The position numbers were made by a program, and so were the translations under genes. A stretch of 64,000 nucleotides of DNA from a virus. Shown in pieces: positions 13,882 to 20,605 of this stretch. Positions within the stretch are counted from its first letter, which is position 1; every line of letters begins with the position of its first letter. Location: positions 1 to 64,000 of the IMG/VR virus record IMGVR_UViG_3300009093_000004; one strand, given 5' to 3'. The notes beneath the pieces are model-generated. The model was not told the DNA's origin. It did not search any database and saw only the letters and a list, made by a program, of their open reading frames with translations.

Positions 13882-14364
13882 ATGGAATCACTTGAAGAAA
13901 CCACCGCACAACCTATTTATACCACTGCTCACGAGCGAGCGGTGCTCCTGGCCGCTATTCGTCAGTTTGTGGACCAACGTCCCAACCTACGCCGGGACAT
14001 GTACGAAAACATGGCCGCCCTGTGGAGGATCCAGCGCATGCTATCCAAACACAAGAACCACGCCGAGAAAATGTTGCGTTACATCGAGAACGACTCAGGG
14101 GTAACGCTGCAGGATCTATTGCAGGCTTTCCACAAGGAACAAAGCCATCTTTCAGTGTTCATCCAGGGGGCTCACGGCGGACCGAAAGTCAGCCTCGCAC
14201 CGAAAGAAGGCAAACACGGTCCGTGGTATCGGAAGTATGTCTGCGAAGTCTTAGCTGACGCTATCTGGACGGACTTCTACAGCACGAGCCGCCCCGACCC
14301 GCGTAAGCATCTTGGGAGGCTCCTGGGAGCCAACGTGGTGCGCCATTGGTTCCCGCACGCATGA
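13882..14364 (+). CDS. hypothetical helical protein, 160 aa
   Basis: Helical charged protein (RAVLLAAIRQFVDQRPNLRR; AALWRIQRMLSKHKNHAEKM). TAGGAGG is placed 6 bases before the ATG, and a candidate promoter lies upstream, so it starts a new transcription unit. The C-terminus overlaps the next gene by 4 bases. No family recognised. Confidence 0.65.
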   Translation: MESLEETTAQPIYTTAHERAVLLAAIRQFVDQRPNLRRDMYENMAALWRIQRMLSKHKNHAEKMLRYIENDSGVTLQDLLQAFHKEQSHLSVFIQGAHGGPKVSLAPKEGKHGPWYRKYVCEVLADAIWTDFYSTSRPDPRKHLGRLLGANVVRHWFPHA

Positions 14365-14573
14365 GCGGCTGGGTTCATTTCCGCTGGACGGCATCCCTGT
14401 ATGAGCGCACGGCTGCTTGCATGCGCAAAGCAATGCCTGCCTCTTATGAGCATGGTAGCGCGTACCTGACACAGCAGTGGCGCGCGGATTGCAACGCATT
14501 AGCGGATATGTTCAAGGAAAACGCGCCATCGTTCGATCGGGAGCGCTTCTTAAAGGACTGCGGAGTGAAGTGA
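14361..14573 (+). CDS. hypothetical protein, 70 aa
   Basis: Begins MSGWVHFRWTASLYERTAAC. Its ATG overlaps the upstream stop (ATGA). The rest is helical with conserved-looking Trp and Cys residues (QQWRADCNALADMFKENAP). Function unknown. Confidence 0.55.
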   Translation: MSGWVHFRWTASLYERTAACMRKAMPASYEHGSAYLTQQWRADCNALADMFKENAPSFDRERFLKDCGVK

Positions 14574-14749
14574 TGCGGCTGTATCGCTACATGGTTAGAT
14601 ACCATGGCGATCACCATGTGATCGAGTATGAAATCTACATACATGACATCGATGTGACCATTCGGAAACGTTCCAACGAGAACACTTACGGCTGTACTTT
14701 TATATTGATAGGCGAAGTCGATTATTTCGAAGTAAACGAAGTGAACTAA
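14573..14749 (+). CDS. hypothetical protein, 58 aa
   Basis: Beta-rich small protein (MRLYRYMVRYHGDHHVIEYE; CTFILIGEVDYFEVNEVN). The ATG overlaps the preceding stop as TGATG. Function unknown. Confidence 0.5.
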   Translation: MRLYRYMVRYHGDHHVIEYEIYIHDIDVTIRKRSNENTYGCTFILIGEVDYFEVNEVN

Positions 14750-14764
14750 CGGGAGGACCAGCCA

Positions 14765-15016
14765 ATGAACCTATGCCAGATGACAACGCCCCAGACCATC
14801 GCCTACATCAACATGTGGGCCATCACCGCGACCGTGATCGCCACCTCGGTGATTACCGGCTGTCTGTATCGCATCACACAAGGGGCGGTGCGAGAGGAAC
14901 TCGCCTATACCAAGGGCTACGAGGCAGCCATGCGCGAGCACGCCCCACGTATCGACCGACATCTCATGCTGGGGCTGTCTGGGTACGATGCGCGGGAAGA
15001 AATCCCCTCCGCATGA
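14765..15016 (+). CDS. membrane protein with N-terminal span, 83 aa
   Basis: A hydrophobic segment near residues 11-35 (IAYINMWAITATVIATSVIT) is followed by a polar helical region ending EEIPSA. GGGAGG lies upstream at good spacing. Its stop overlaps the next ATG. Likely an inner-membrane-anchored phage protein of unknown role. Confidence 0.6.
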   Translation: MNLCQMTTPQTIAYINMWAITATVIATSVITGCLYRITQGAVREELAYTKGYEAAMREHAPRIDRHLMLGLSGYDAREEIPSA

Positions 15017-15168
15017 ACTGGTGGAAGCACTACAACAGGCGGACAGGGGAGCCACGAGTGGAGCCTATCCGGCATCTGTCTACCAATCTACGAGCCTTAC
15101 AGCGCCTCATGCGCAGACGGCCCAAGTGGAAGAAGTGGCTGAAGCGCAACAAAGGGGGCTGGAAGTGA
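15013..15168 (+). CDS. very basic small protein, 51 aa
   Basis: MNWWKHYNRRTGEPRVEPIR then LQRLMRRRPKWKKWLKRNKG: extremely rich in Lys, Arg and Trp. Coupled on both sides by 4-base overlaps. The composition suggests nucleic-acid or membrane-surface binding, without evidence for either. Confidence 0.55.
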   Translation: MNWWKHYNRRTGEPRVEPIRHLSTNLRALQRLMRRRPKWKKWLKRNKGGWK

Positions 15169-15452
15169 GCTTCGTGATCAAAATCATCACTTCAGCCAAA
15201 GGCATACGGACTCCCGGTGACGGCCAGTACGTTGTCGAGTATGTACCGGCCCCCATGAGCCCCCAAGGCGACTACCTTCCTGGCGGGAAGCTCGTGACCA
15301 CCCCGGACATCGACAAGGCCAAGACCTTTGCGACCCCCTTTGAGGCGTACCAGTACTACCGTCAGTCCAATGGCTTACGCCCCGATGGTAAGCCTAATCG
15401 CCCCCTTACTGCCTGGCACTGCGAGTTCGCTCGCAAGGAGAAAACGAAGTGA
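15165..15452 (+). CDS. hypothetical protein, 95 aa, GTG start
   Basis: MSFVIKIITSAKGIRTPGDG then a beta-hairpin-like region and DKAKTFATPFEAYQYYRQ. The layout resembles short phage proteins that begin with beta strands around a GxY...D motif and end in a DxAxxF helix. The GTG overlaps the upstream stop. Function unknown. Confidence 0.6.
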   Translation: MSFVIKIITSAKGIRTPGDGQYVVEYVPAPMSPQGDYLPGGKLVTTPDIDKAKTFATPFEAYQYYRQSNGLRPDGKPNRPLTAWHCEFARKEKTK

Positions 15453-15919
15453 AAGTCATTGTCTGTGGGGGCCGTAACTACGGCAGACTACAAAAAGTAG
15501 TCACGCATGAGGACTTTGATCCCGCAATCGAGGCGCTAAAAGAGAAGCGGTTCCTGAGCGAGAAACTCGCTGGCCTCTACGTGCAGTATGGTTTCACCCA
15601 TGTGATTCATGGAGATGCCAACGGGGCGGATACCCTAGCCGGGGAATGGGCGGAGTCCATGGGGTTGCCGGTGGTCAAGGTCCCTGCGGCCTGGGACTTC
15701 TATGGCAATTCTGCAGGCATTAGGCGCAACATCTGGATGTTGGCCCTACTGGGGAAAGATGACATGGTCATTGCCTTCCCAGGAGGACGTGGAACCCAGG
15801 ACATGGTGGCCAGGGCCAAGAGTGCGAAAATACGCGTGATCGAGGTAAACCCGAATGCTGCAGTGGCTCCGAAAGAAGATTCGACAGTGGGATACCCTGG
15901 CCGTGCTCAAGTGGATTGA
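15449..15919 (+). CDS. SLOG-superfamily (YspA-like) nucleotide-binding protein, 156 aa
   Basis: Rossmann-like protein with the diagnostic N-terminus VIVCGGRNYG (residues 3-12), the motif THVIHGDANGADTLAGEWA near 50-68, then PVVKVPAAWDFYGNSAG and AFPGGRGTQDMV near 108-119. These are the ligand-binding blocks of the DUF2493/YspA branch of the SLOG superfamily, proposed to bind or process nucleotide ligands such as NAD or ADP-ribose derivatives. It begins at GTG, overlapping the upstream stop. In this phage it sits with other ADP-ribose/NAD-linked genes, but the exact ligand is unknown. Confidence 0.8.
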   Translation: MKVIVCGGRNYGRLQKVVTHEDFDPAIEALKEKRFLSEKLAGLYVQYGFTHVIHGDANGADTLAGEWAESMGLPVVKVPAAWDFYGNSAGIRRNIWMLALLGKDDMVIAFPGGRGTQDMVARAKSAKIRVIEVNPNAAVAPKEDSTVGYPGRAQVD

Positions 15920-16124
15920 ACGATGCCAGATCGCCCCTGGTGGAGCCCAACGCATTGGAAATCTTCGAGAGGGGACCGACTATGTCATCCTGCATACGGA
16001 GGATCTGGAAGTCCTACTCAAGCAGGCCGGGGCAGAGCTATCGAACGGGGCGCCGTACGTCTGGTCACCGCCACCCCCTCGAACGAGACCAGCCGACCGT
16101 CCTTCCGATAGATCATCGCCGTGA
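15855..16124 (+). CDS. hypothetical protein, 89 aa
   Basis: MLQWLRKKIRQWDTLAVLKW then EGTDYVILHTEDLEVLLKQA, a basic helix followed by a structured region and a Pro/Arg-rich tail. It overlaps the SLOG gene by 65 bases and runs about 107 bases into the end of the convergent DUF1064 gene, so its true extent is uncertain. Function unknown. Confidence 0.45.
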   Translation: MLQWLRKKIRQWDTLAVLKWIERCQIAPGGAQRIGNLREGTDYVILHTEDLEVLLKQAGAELSNGAPYVWSPPPPRTRPADRPSDRSSP

Positions 16125-16482
16125 TCCCGTACCGATCATGAAGCTGCTTCAGCTTGTTGGCCTTGACCTGGGTCATGACGCCAGTCGCATCAACAATGGA
16201 GATATTACCGCGCCCATTCTCGGGGTTGTTGTGAACGACAAGGAAGTCGGCCCGGTATATCACGCCTCCTTCTAAGACGAAGGGAACCTGGGTCGTATAC
16301 CAAAGGATCTCGCCGGCCTTCCAGAGTAGGTCTAGATGCTGGGCGTAGCGGGCTTCAAGTTTGGAGCTATAGCGCCTACTATTGTAAACGAAGCTCTCGT
16401 TCCGGTACTTCCCCTTAGACGGGGCGCTTTTGTCGAGGGCACCTCGAATACGAGCGAGATCAGACAGGGTCCAACGGGGCAC
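16018..16482 (-). CDS. DUF1064-like endonuclease-fold protein, 154 aa
   Basis: Pattern of the phage DUF1064 (putative endodeoxyribonuclease) family: SSKLEARYAQHLDLLWKAGE near residues 39-58, then VIYRADFLVVHN and ISIVDATGVMTQVKANKLKQ near 94-113. The usual third motif is D-x-K-G; here it reads DATG, so the catalytic Lys of a PD-(D/E)xK site seems replaced. E43, D79 and D98 are retained. It may be inactive, or another Lys (e.g. K107) may compensate. Last gene of a minus-strand island. Confidence 0.7.
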   Translation of the reverse strand: MPRWTLSDLARIRGALDKSAPSKGKYRNESFVYNSRRYSSKLEARYAQHLDLLWKAGEILWYTTQVPFVLEGGVIYRADFLVVHNNPENGRGNISIVDATGVMTQVKANKLKQLHDRYGITAMIYRKDGRLVSFEGVAVTRRTAPRSIALPRPA

Positions 16483-16678
16483 GCTCCTCCTTCAATCGGC
16501 GGATCTCCGCACGCAGCAAAGAGATGTTCCTCAGAAACCTCAAACGAAGCTCGGTCGGACGAACCTCGCGTAGACAGGAGCAGCCACCGTTGGTGTGCAT
16601 CCCTCCCGGATGACCAAAGACGCACCCACCATCGGTACATCCTTTGATCCCTTCCACGTCTGGTCTGTTACCCATCAT
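16460..16678 (-). CDS. cysteine-containing small protein, 72 aa
   Basis: CTDGGCVFGHPGGMHTNGGC near residues 14-33 contains Cys and His spaced like a small metal site; the C-terminus is a charged helix (LRNISLLRAEIRRLKEER). GCAGGAA precedes the tandem ATGATG at 16678. It overlaps the DUF1064 gene by 23 bases. Function unknown. Confidence 0.5.
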   Translation of the reverse strand: MMGNRPDVEGIKGCTDGGCVFGHPGGMHTNGGCSCLREVRPTELRLRFLRNISLLRAEIRRLKEERAPLDPV

Positions 16679-16689
16679 TCGTTCCTGCA

Positions 16690-16917
16690 TCAACCTGGCC
16701 AGCCCAGATCCCCGTCACAGGCAGGGCGGGGCGGCCAGGACCGGATATGGGGATCGTACATCTTCCAGAAGAGCGCCAGTTCCTCCCGAATCACCGTGCG
16801 GATCTCGGTGATGGTCACCTCGCGGGGAGCGTCCTCCATGACACAGACATGGCGATTCCGGTCATCCAAGGGATATCGCTTGCCGCACTCGAAGCAGTAT
16901 TTATTCCCGATGATCAT
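16690..16917 (-). CDS. zinc-finger-type small protein, 75 aa
   Basis: MIIGNKYCFECGKRYPLDDR followed by HVC gives a C-x2-C-x14-H-x-C pattern typical of a small zinc finger. A helical part follows (TITEIRTVIREELALFWKMY). GGTAGGA lies before the ATG at 16917. Function unknown. Confidence 0.6.
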   Translation of the reverse strand: MIIGNKYCFECGKRYPLDDRNRHVCVMEDAPREVTITEIRTVIREELALFWKMYDPHIRSWPPRPACDGDLGWPG

Positions 16918-16936
16918 AAAGTCCTACCGTTCACGG

Positions 16937-17083
16937 TTACTTGAGAGCCCACATCGATAGGAAAGCTGTCGCGCTGCCGGCGACCGGAGCCAGCCACAAC
17001 GGGATATCGTGCCTCGTATAGTAGATGCCGATTAACATGAAACCCACAGTCCAACCAGCCACCACCGAGATCGTGATTCTCAT
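16937..17083 (-). CDS. 48-aa two-span membrane protein
   Basis: MRITISVVAGWTVGFMLIGI then a short polar turn YYTRHD and IPLWLAPVAGSATAFLSMWA: two hydrophobic helices. AGGTGA precedes the ATG, which overlaps the upstream stop. A longer frame in the same stretch (16914-17186) lacks these features. A small membrane protein of unknown role, possibly interfering with the host envelope. Confidence 0.55.
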   Translation of the reverse strand: MRITISVVAGWTVGFMLIGIYYTRHDIPLWLAPVAGSATAFLSMWALK

Positions 17084-17247
17084 TTGTCACCTGTTGCGCT
17101 GACATAGCTTCTAACGAGCATGTAATAGCCGCTGCCTGGGGTAAGGGATCGTATCCATGATGGTCTCTGTCCGCGAACGCGCGCAATCGTATAGCAGACG
17201 GCGTCTACAAACATGAAAGCGCCCCAACTCCAGACTAGACTATTCAT
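17080..17247 (-). CDS. small protein, 55 aa
   Basis: MNSLVWSWGAFMFVDAVCYT then a basic stretch ARVRGQRPSWIRSL. The ATG at 17247 overlaps the upstream stop as ATGA and the stop overlaps the next ATG, so it fits perfectly in the island operon. The N-terminus is hydrophobic and may associate with membrane. Function unknown. Confidence 0.5.
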   Translation of the reverse strand: MNSLVWSWGAFMFVDAVCYTIARVRGQRPSWIRSLTPGSGYYMLVRSYVSATGDK

Positions 17248-17465
17248 GGCGCTGTTCCATTGTCATCGAGTCTCCAAGCTTGGTGGCAGAGCCGATTCCA
17301 TAGGAACTCGTCATCCTTGCCTTCCTCCTTGATGCAGTGGGAGCCTTTCGTCATCGCCACGAACAAACGTCGCTCCCCGTTGATGTGATAGTGGTTCATG
17401 CCCACAATCGACCATTCACCGAGCGGCCCTTGCTTCCACGGCGGCAACCGTTGACTACCTTCCAT
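17244..17465 (-). CDS. hypothetical protein, 73 aa
   Basis: MEGSQRLPPWKQGPLGEWSI then beta segments (HYHINGERRLFVAMTKGSH) and a final helix. GGAGG precedes the ATG at 17465. It overlaps the end of the macrodomain gene by 11 bases, suggesting coupled translation. Function unknown. Confidence 0.55.
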   Translation of the reverse strand: MEGSQRLPPWKQGPLGEWSIVGMNHYHINGERRLFVAMTKGSHCIKEEGKDDEFLWNRLCHQAWRLDDNGTAP

Positions 17466-17946
17466 CTTGACCTCCGGACGCACTATCCGATCCTAATACC
17501 CAAAGGTGAGGGTGGAGTCCAGCTAGCTCCTCCTGGATGATCGGCTCGATCACCTTCCAATCCCCACCTCCGAGTCCACAGCCAATTAGGGGGAAGTGGA
17601 TATCCTTGAAGCAGATAGGAGTTTCAGGTGCGCGGGCATAACGGGCCACGTCCGCAAAGCAGGTCCGTAAGGCATCGTAGTTCACGTACTGTTTACCATC
17701 CGTACCATACCTGTCCTGAGTGATGGCGTTACAGACAATCAGCTCTTTAGTAACGAAGAGTGGACAGCATCTACCGAGCTTCAGAAAGTCCATTTCGTGC
17801 CATAGCCGGTAAGCATCGTAGGCCTTCGGATACTTCTCCCGGATCGCCTTGGCCACCCCGGAGCCCATGACACCCTGGGCATTACAGCCATGTACGATGA
17901 TCCCGGAGGTAACGGATAGGAGATCCCCGACGTGTCGTTCGATCAT
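17455..17946 (-). CDS. macrodomain (ADP-ribose-binding) protein, 163 aa
   Basis: Clear macrodomain of the ADP-ribose-1''-phosphatase (Poa1p/ALC1-like) type: GDLLSVTSGIIVHGCNAQG (residues 7-25), GSGVAKAIREKYP (29-41), YVNYDALRTCF (87-97) and the phosphate-binding loop FPLIGCGLGGGDWKVI (118-133). These proteins bind ADP-ribose and remove it, or the 1''-phosphate, from products. In this phage it may act on ADP-ribose derivatives produced by NADase-type defences or by tRNA repair; this role is inferred. The start overlaps the upstream stop (ATGA). Confidence 0.9.
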   Translation of the reverse strand: MIERHVGDLLSVTSGIIVHGCNAQGVMGSGVAKAIREKYPKAYDAYRLWHEMDFLKLGRCCPLFVTKELIVCNAITQDRYGTDGKQYVNYDALRTCFADVARYARAPETPICFKDIHFPLIGCGLGGGDWKVIEPIIQEELAGLHPHLWVLGSDSASGGQDGR

Positions 17947-18158
17947 TCTGGATCCTTGCTCCGATCGATCAAGACGATATGGGGATCGGTATCGGCCAGA
18001 TTCCTCACCATGGATCGACCCCTGGAACTACCGTTGAAGACATTGAGATGTAGACTACCCCGGAGTTCGTGCTCGATACCGAAGCTGGTGATCAGAGCCA
18101 CAAAGTCCGCGACCTGCTCGTCGGTCATCTCCCCCTGAAGAAGCACTGTGGGCATCAC
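17943..18158 (-). CDS. hypothetical protein, 71 aa
   Basis: MMPTVLLQGEMTDEQVADFV then a beta strand SLHLNVFNGSSRGRS. A GTG at 18158 overlaps the upstream stop as GTGA; the next codon is ATG. Coupled directly to the macrodomain gene downstream. Function unknown. Confidence 0.5.
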   Translation of the reverse strand: MMPTVLLQGEMTDEQVADFVALITSFGIEHELRGSLHLNVFNGSSRGRSMVRNLADTDPHIVLIDRSKDPE

Positions 18159-18379
18159 TTGTCTCCAATCGTCTCTAATCTCGCCTTGTAACGCCGGGCC
18201 TGGTGGACCCGGTCCTCATGCTCTGGGGTGCCTGGTTCGAAGGAGGCACTGGTACGAGCCTCATACGCTTTGAGAAGATCCCAGCCCGTCCTTCTAGCTG
18301 CCCGAATGTCCTCCTCCCAGCTGCGGGCACAACGCCGCTCTATCGAGTCGAAAAAGGCTTGGGCGCGCTCGTCATTCAA
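18155..18379 (-). CDS. hypothetical helical protein, 74 aa
   Basis: All-helical charged protein (RAQAFFDSIERRCARSWEED; EDRVHQARRYKARLETIG). Both ends overlap neighbours by 4 bases. Function unknown. Confidence 0.55.
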   Translation of the reverse strand: MNDERAQAFFDSIERRCARSWEEDIRAARRTGWDLLKAYEARTSASFEPGTPEHEDRVHQARRYKARLETIGDK

Positions 18380-18804
18380 GGAGTCTCGTCCTCCCGCGTA
18401 ACCAGCTTCTTCTCAGGGTAGTAGAACTGGGTAGCAACCACAGGTCGGTGGTCGTATACATCCGACCCCTTCGGGGGTTCCCCCTCTCGGATATAACTGT
18501 AGATCTCAACGGGAGTGATCTCGATGAGCCTTCCGTCCGTGAACTTGGCGTTGTACTCGAACCAGTTATCCCCCTCGAACGTGTAGAAGTTCAGGATGCC
18601 GTGGAAGGTGATTTCCTTGGGGGGGCATGCTTCACCATCCGTTCCAGGCCAACCCGAGTCGAAGAGCAATTTTCCCTCGGCGGTGATGGTGTAGAGATCC
18701 AGGGCCCGATGGAAATCCTTGGTCTGGAAGTCATTGGAGGGAGTCGGAGCCCCTTCGACCGTGGGCAACGGAGCGTTGCAAACAACCGAGTCATACATCC
18801 CCAT
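18376..18804 (-). CDS. conserved phage protein, 142 aa (MGMYDSV family)
   Basis: Begins MGMYDSVVCNAPLPTVEGAP, the characteristic start of a small phage family (MGMYD/F-x-x) of unknown function that often carries a metal-binding insert, absent here. The core is beta-rich (FHGILNFYTFEGDNWFEYNA). GGGAGGGG sits 5-6 bases before the ATG at 18804, favouring it over the in-frame start at 18891. First gene of the minus-strand island. Confidence 0.65.
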   Translation of the reverse strand: MGMYDSVVCNAPLPTVEGAPTPSNDFQTKDFHRALDLYTITAEGKLLFDSGWPGTDGEACPPKEITFHGILNFYTFEGDNWFEYNAKFTDGRLIEITPVEIYSYIREGEPPKGSDVYDHRPVVATQFYYPEKKLVTREDETP

Positions 18805-18854
18805 CCGGACCCCTCCCAGTTGACATTTGTCTAGGTTCAGATAATCTAGCAGAC

Positions 18855-19142
18855 ATGAAGGCGTTGGTGGAAATGATTTTGGTGGATCCAACCCGGTTCG
18901 TCAGGACCGATCTCCCCTGTCACCTGTTAGGTTTCTGGGAAGAGCAGATCGATCTGATGGAACGTGCGGGCAGAATCCCACCCCTTTCCCCTTCCTCCTC
19001 TCTGGATTCGGGGTACTCAGGTTCCCTCCTGGGGGGCCGGGTCCGTCACTCTCCGGGGTCCAGGATTCCCTTACAAACGAATCGATCGGATTCGGACCGG
19101 AGAGGAATGGGGACACCTCGGACCGGGATAATGGTTTCTTGA
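18855..19142 (+). CDS. doubtful ORF, 95 aa
   Basis: The first 40 residues (MKALVEMILVDPTRFVRTDL then GFWEEQIDLMERAG) look protein-like, but the rest is Pro/Ser/Gly-rich and poorly structured, and there is no clear ribosome site. A TTGACA box (18823) lies upstream. It may be a short gene with a decayed end, or no gene. Confidence 0.25.
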   Translation: MKALVEMILVDPTRFVRTDLPCHLLGFWEEQIDLMERAGRIPPLSPSSSLDSGYSGSLLGGRVRHSPGSRIPLQTNRSDSDRRGMGTPRTGIMVS

Positions 19143-19272
19143 TGGCAGGCCCATTTCGGCCCCAGTGACCTTTCGCGTATCGGGCGACCGGTACGGGGCT
19201 TGCTAGGGCGACAGTTCCGGGAGAGACTAGTCCGGAAACCATCGGTAGGACTGGCAAGTGCATACCGATAAC

Positions 19273-19315
19273 GGCCCTGGGTGACGGCTAATCATCCAGG
19301 GCCATTTTTATTTTT
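19273..19315 (+). terminator. intrinsic terminator (rightward)
   Basis: GGCCCTGG (19273-19280) and CCAGGGCC (19296-19303) form a perfect 8-bp stem with a 15-nt loop, followed by ATTTTTATTTTT. The T-run on the plus strand only shows it stops rightward transcription, either from the 10-16 kb operon reading through the minus-strand island or from a short transcript starting near 18840. Confidence 0.85.
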
Positions 19316-19348
19316 ACTCCTCCGCTTCCGCTCTTGGCAAGATTCCCC

Positions 19349-19377
19349 TTGCAATCTGTACAGACACTGCCTAATCT
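19349..19377 (+). promoter_or_regulatory. candidate promoter TTGCAA-N17-TAATCT with CTGTACAG in spacer
   Basis: TTGCAA (19349-19354), 17-base spacer containing CTGTACAG (19356-19363), and TAATCT (19372-19377). A further CTGTACAC follows at 19384-19391. The spacer shares GTACAGACAC with the promoter at 33338. It lies directly after an intrinsic terminator and before the ATG at 19424. Confidence 0.55.
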
Positions 19378-19423
19378 CTGTACCTGTACACGGTAAACAT
19401 TTCAGCTTAGGGGAGGGCCAGGC

Positions 19424-19819
19424 ATGGGGTATACGACCCGGTTCGAGGGAGAGCTTCGCTTCACAAACCCGATCAGCGTTCCTCAGCTGGTCTATCTGAA
19501 CCAGCTGATCGAGAACAAGGACGGGACGTTTCGGGAACACATCGATCTGGAAGTGACCCGAGACTATTCGGGCTTGAAGTGGAACTTGGCTGAGAAGACC
19601 TACGGGATGGATGAGGCGGTCGAATACATCCTCCAGGCCATGAGTACCAAGTTCCCCGACTTCGGCCTGGTGGGCGTCCTAAAGGCCCAGGGAGAGGACG
19701 TGGATGACCGGTGGGAGCTTCGGGCCGATGGACGCACATCGGTCAGGGTCGATACCCCACCGACAGGACCTAAGGTCATATGCCCCCATTGCCGATCCAC
19801 CTTTCGGGTGGGGGGCTGA
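19424..19819 (+). CDS. conserved phage protein (MGYTT family), 131 aa
   Basis: Begins MGYTTRFEGELRFTNPISVP and continues QLVYLNQLIENKDGTF, features of a phage family usually starting MGYTTDF that is widespread but uncharacterised. The C-terminus adds ICPHCRSTFRVGG, which ends in CPHC, a partial zinc ribbon. GGGGAGGG lies 6-10 bases upstream of the ATG. First gene of the 19.4-27.3 kb rightward unit. Confidence 0.7.
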   Translation: MGYTTRFEGELRFTNPISVPQLVYLNQLIENKDGTFREHIDLEVTRDYSGLKWNLAEKTYGMDEAVEYILQAMSTKFPDFGLVGVLKAQGEDVDDRWELRADGRTSVRVDTPPTGPKVICPHCRSTFRVGG

Positions 19820-19821
19820 CC

Positions 19822-20031
19822 ATGGACCAGGTCGAAAGTCTCAAGGCCTACATTGGGGTGTGCCTGATGGAGCGGATGGAGAGGGGTCAAACGATTCTCT
19901 TCTCGGCGGAACAGGTCCAGACCATGGCCGAGATCGCCAATGAGTTCGTCATGGAGATCCTGATCGAGCTTCGGGACGATCCGGACCTGCTCTACCGTCT
20001 CCAACAGTCTTTCCAGGCACGGAGGCAGTAA
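19822..20031 (+). CDS. hypothetical helical protein, 69 aa
   Basis: MDQVESLKAYIGVCLMERME then AEIANEFVMEILIELRDDPD: fully helical and acidic. The start 2 bases after the upstream stop fits the compact spacing; an upstream in-frame ATG overlaps the preceding gene. Helical pattern is echoed in the next gene's C-terminal part. Function unknown. Confidence 0.55.
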   Translation: MDQVESLKAYIGVCLMERMERGQTILFSAEQVQTMAEIANEFVMEILIELRDDPDLLYRLQQSFQARRQ

Positions 20032-20306
20032 TGCGCTATACCCATATGCCCGTGGCTGGTCGCTGTGTCTTTTGCAAGACCCCTGAGCAGCAGTTGGAGG
20101 CCGGCGATTGCGAGACGCACAAGAAGCAGGCAGCGGAGGCGCGGCCGAGCGTACAAGCCCAGGTCCTACTGTTCATGCTCAATAGAGGGGTCGCTTTAGA
20201 TGATCAGCAGCTTGAGGCCGTGATCGATCTGTCTTGCGAGTTTATGTCGGCCAGTTATGCCGCCATGGTTGACGAACTGGAGAAGCACTGGAGTAATCAT
20301 CGGTGA
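20031..20306 (+). CDS. hypothetical protein with CxxC, 91 aa
   Basis: GRCVFCKTPEQQLEAGDCET near residues 10-29 resembles a small zinc knuckle; the remainder is helical (AQVLLFMLNRGVALDDQQLE). The C-terminal helix resembles that of the preceding 69-aa protein, suggesting the two are related or interact. TAATG overlap with the upstream gene. Confidence 0.55.
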   Translation: MRYTHMPVAGRCVFCKTPEQQLEAGDCETHKKQAAEARPSVQAQVLLFMLNRGVALDDQQLEAVIDLSCEFMSASYAAMVDELEKHWSNHR

Positions 20307-20605
20307 GCGAAGAGACTACTGCGAAGAAGAAAGCGTCCGCCAACAAGTCCTACTGGAAAGCCAACCGCATCGCCAAGCGCAAGGGTCACTACGCGGCCCA
20401 GTTCGGTATCACCGATCGCAACAAGCGGCGCCGCATCAAGCGCCACGTACGGGCGAATCCGAACGACACCAAGGCGATCAAACGCTATGAGGAGACCTAC
20501 GGGAAGGTGTCCGAAGTGGGCCTGTCCTCCAAGGGCAGGAAGCAGAAGAGCAAAGTCATCGGGCACGTCCAGGTTCGTCTGACCTTCCTTGAGCCAGCAA
20601 CATGA
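20303..20605 (+). CDS. very basic protein, 100 aa, GTG start
   Basis: Lys/Arg-rich (ANRIAKRKGHYAAQFGITDR; NKRRRIKRHVRANPNDTK), isoelectric point clearly high. GTGA overlap with the upstream stop. A DNA- or RNA-binding role is likely from composition; no family recognised. Confidence 0.6.
   Translation: MSEETTAKKKASANKSYWKANRIAKRKGHYAAQFGITDRNKRRRIKRHVRANPNDTKAIKRYEETYGKVSEVGLSSKGRKQKSKVIGHVQVRLTFLEPAT

Larger units (their letters stand above)
18805..19423 (+). other. mostly gene-free region between divergent units
   Basis: Apart from the doubtful ORF, I see no gene. It contains TTGACA at 18823, self-complementary stretches (e.g. CCGG...CCGG around 19210-19235 and ATCGGT repeats), an intrinsic terminator at 19273-19315 and a candidate promoter at 19349-19377 carrying CTGTACA motifs. 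A small regulatory RNA ending at the terminator is possible. Confidence 0.45.

Noticed and set aside
16914-17186. 90-aa ORF on the minus strand
   Set aside because: Two small genes in other frames (16937-17083 and 17080-17247) have membrane segments, a ribosome site and exact ATGA overlaps; the 90-aa frame has none of these.
18901-19263. 120-aa ORF on the minus strand
   Set aside because: Pro/Gly/Ser-rich, no ribosome site, inside a region without protein-like codon pattern.
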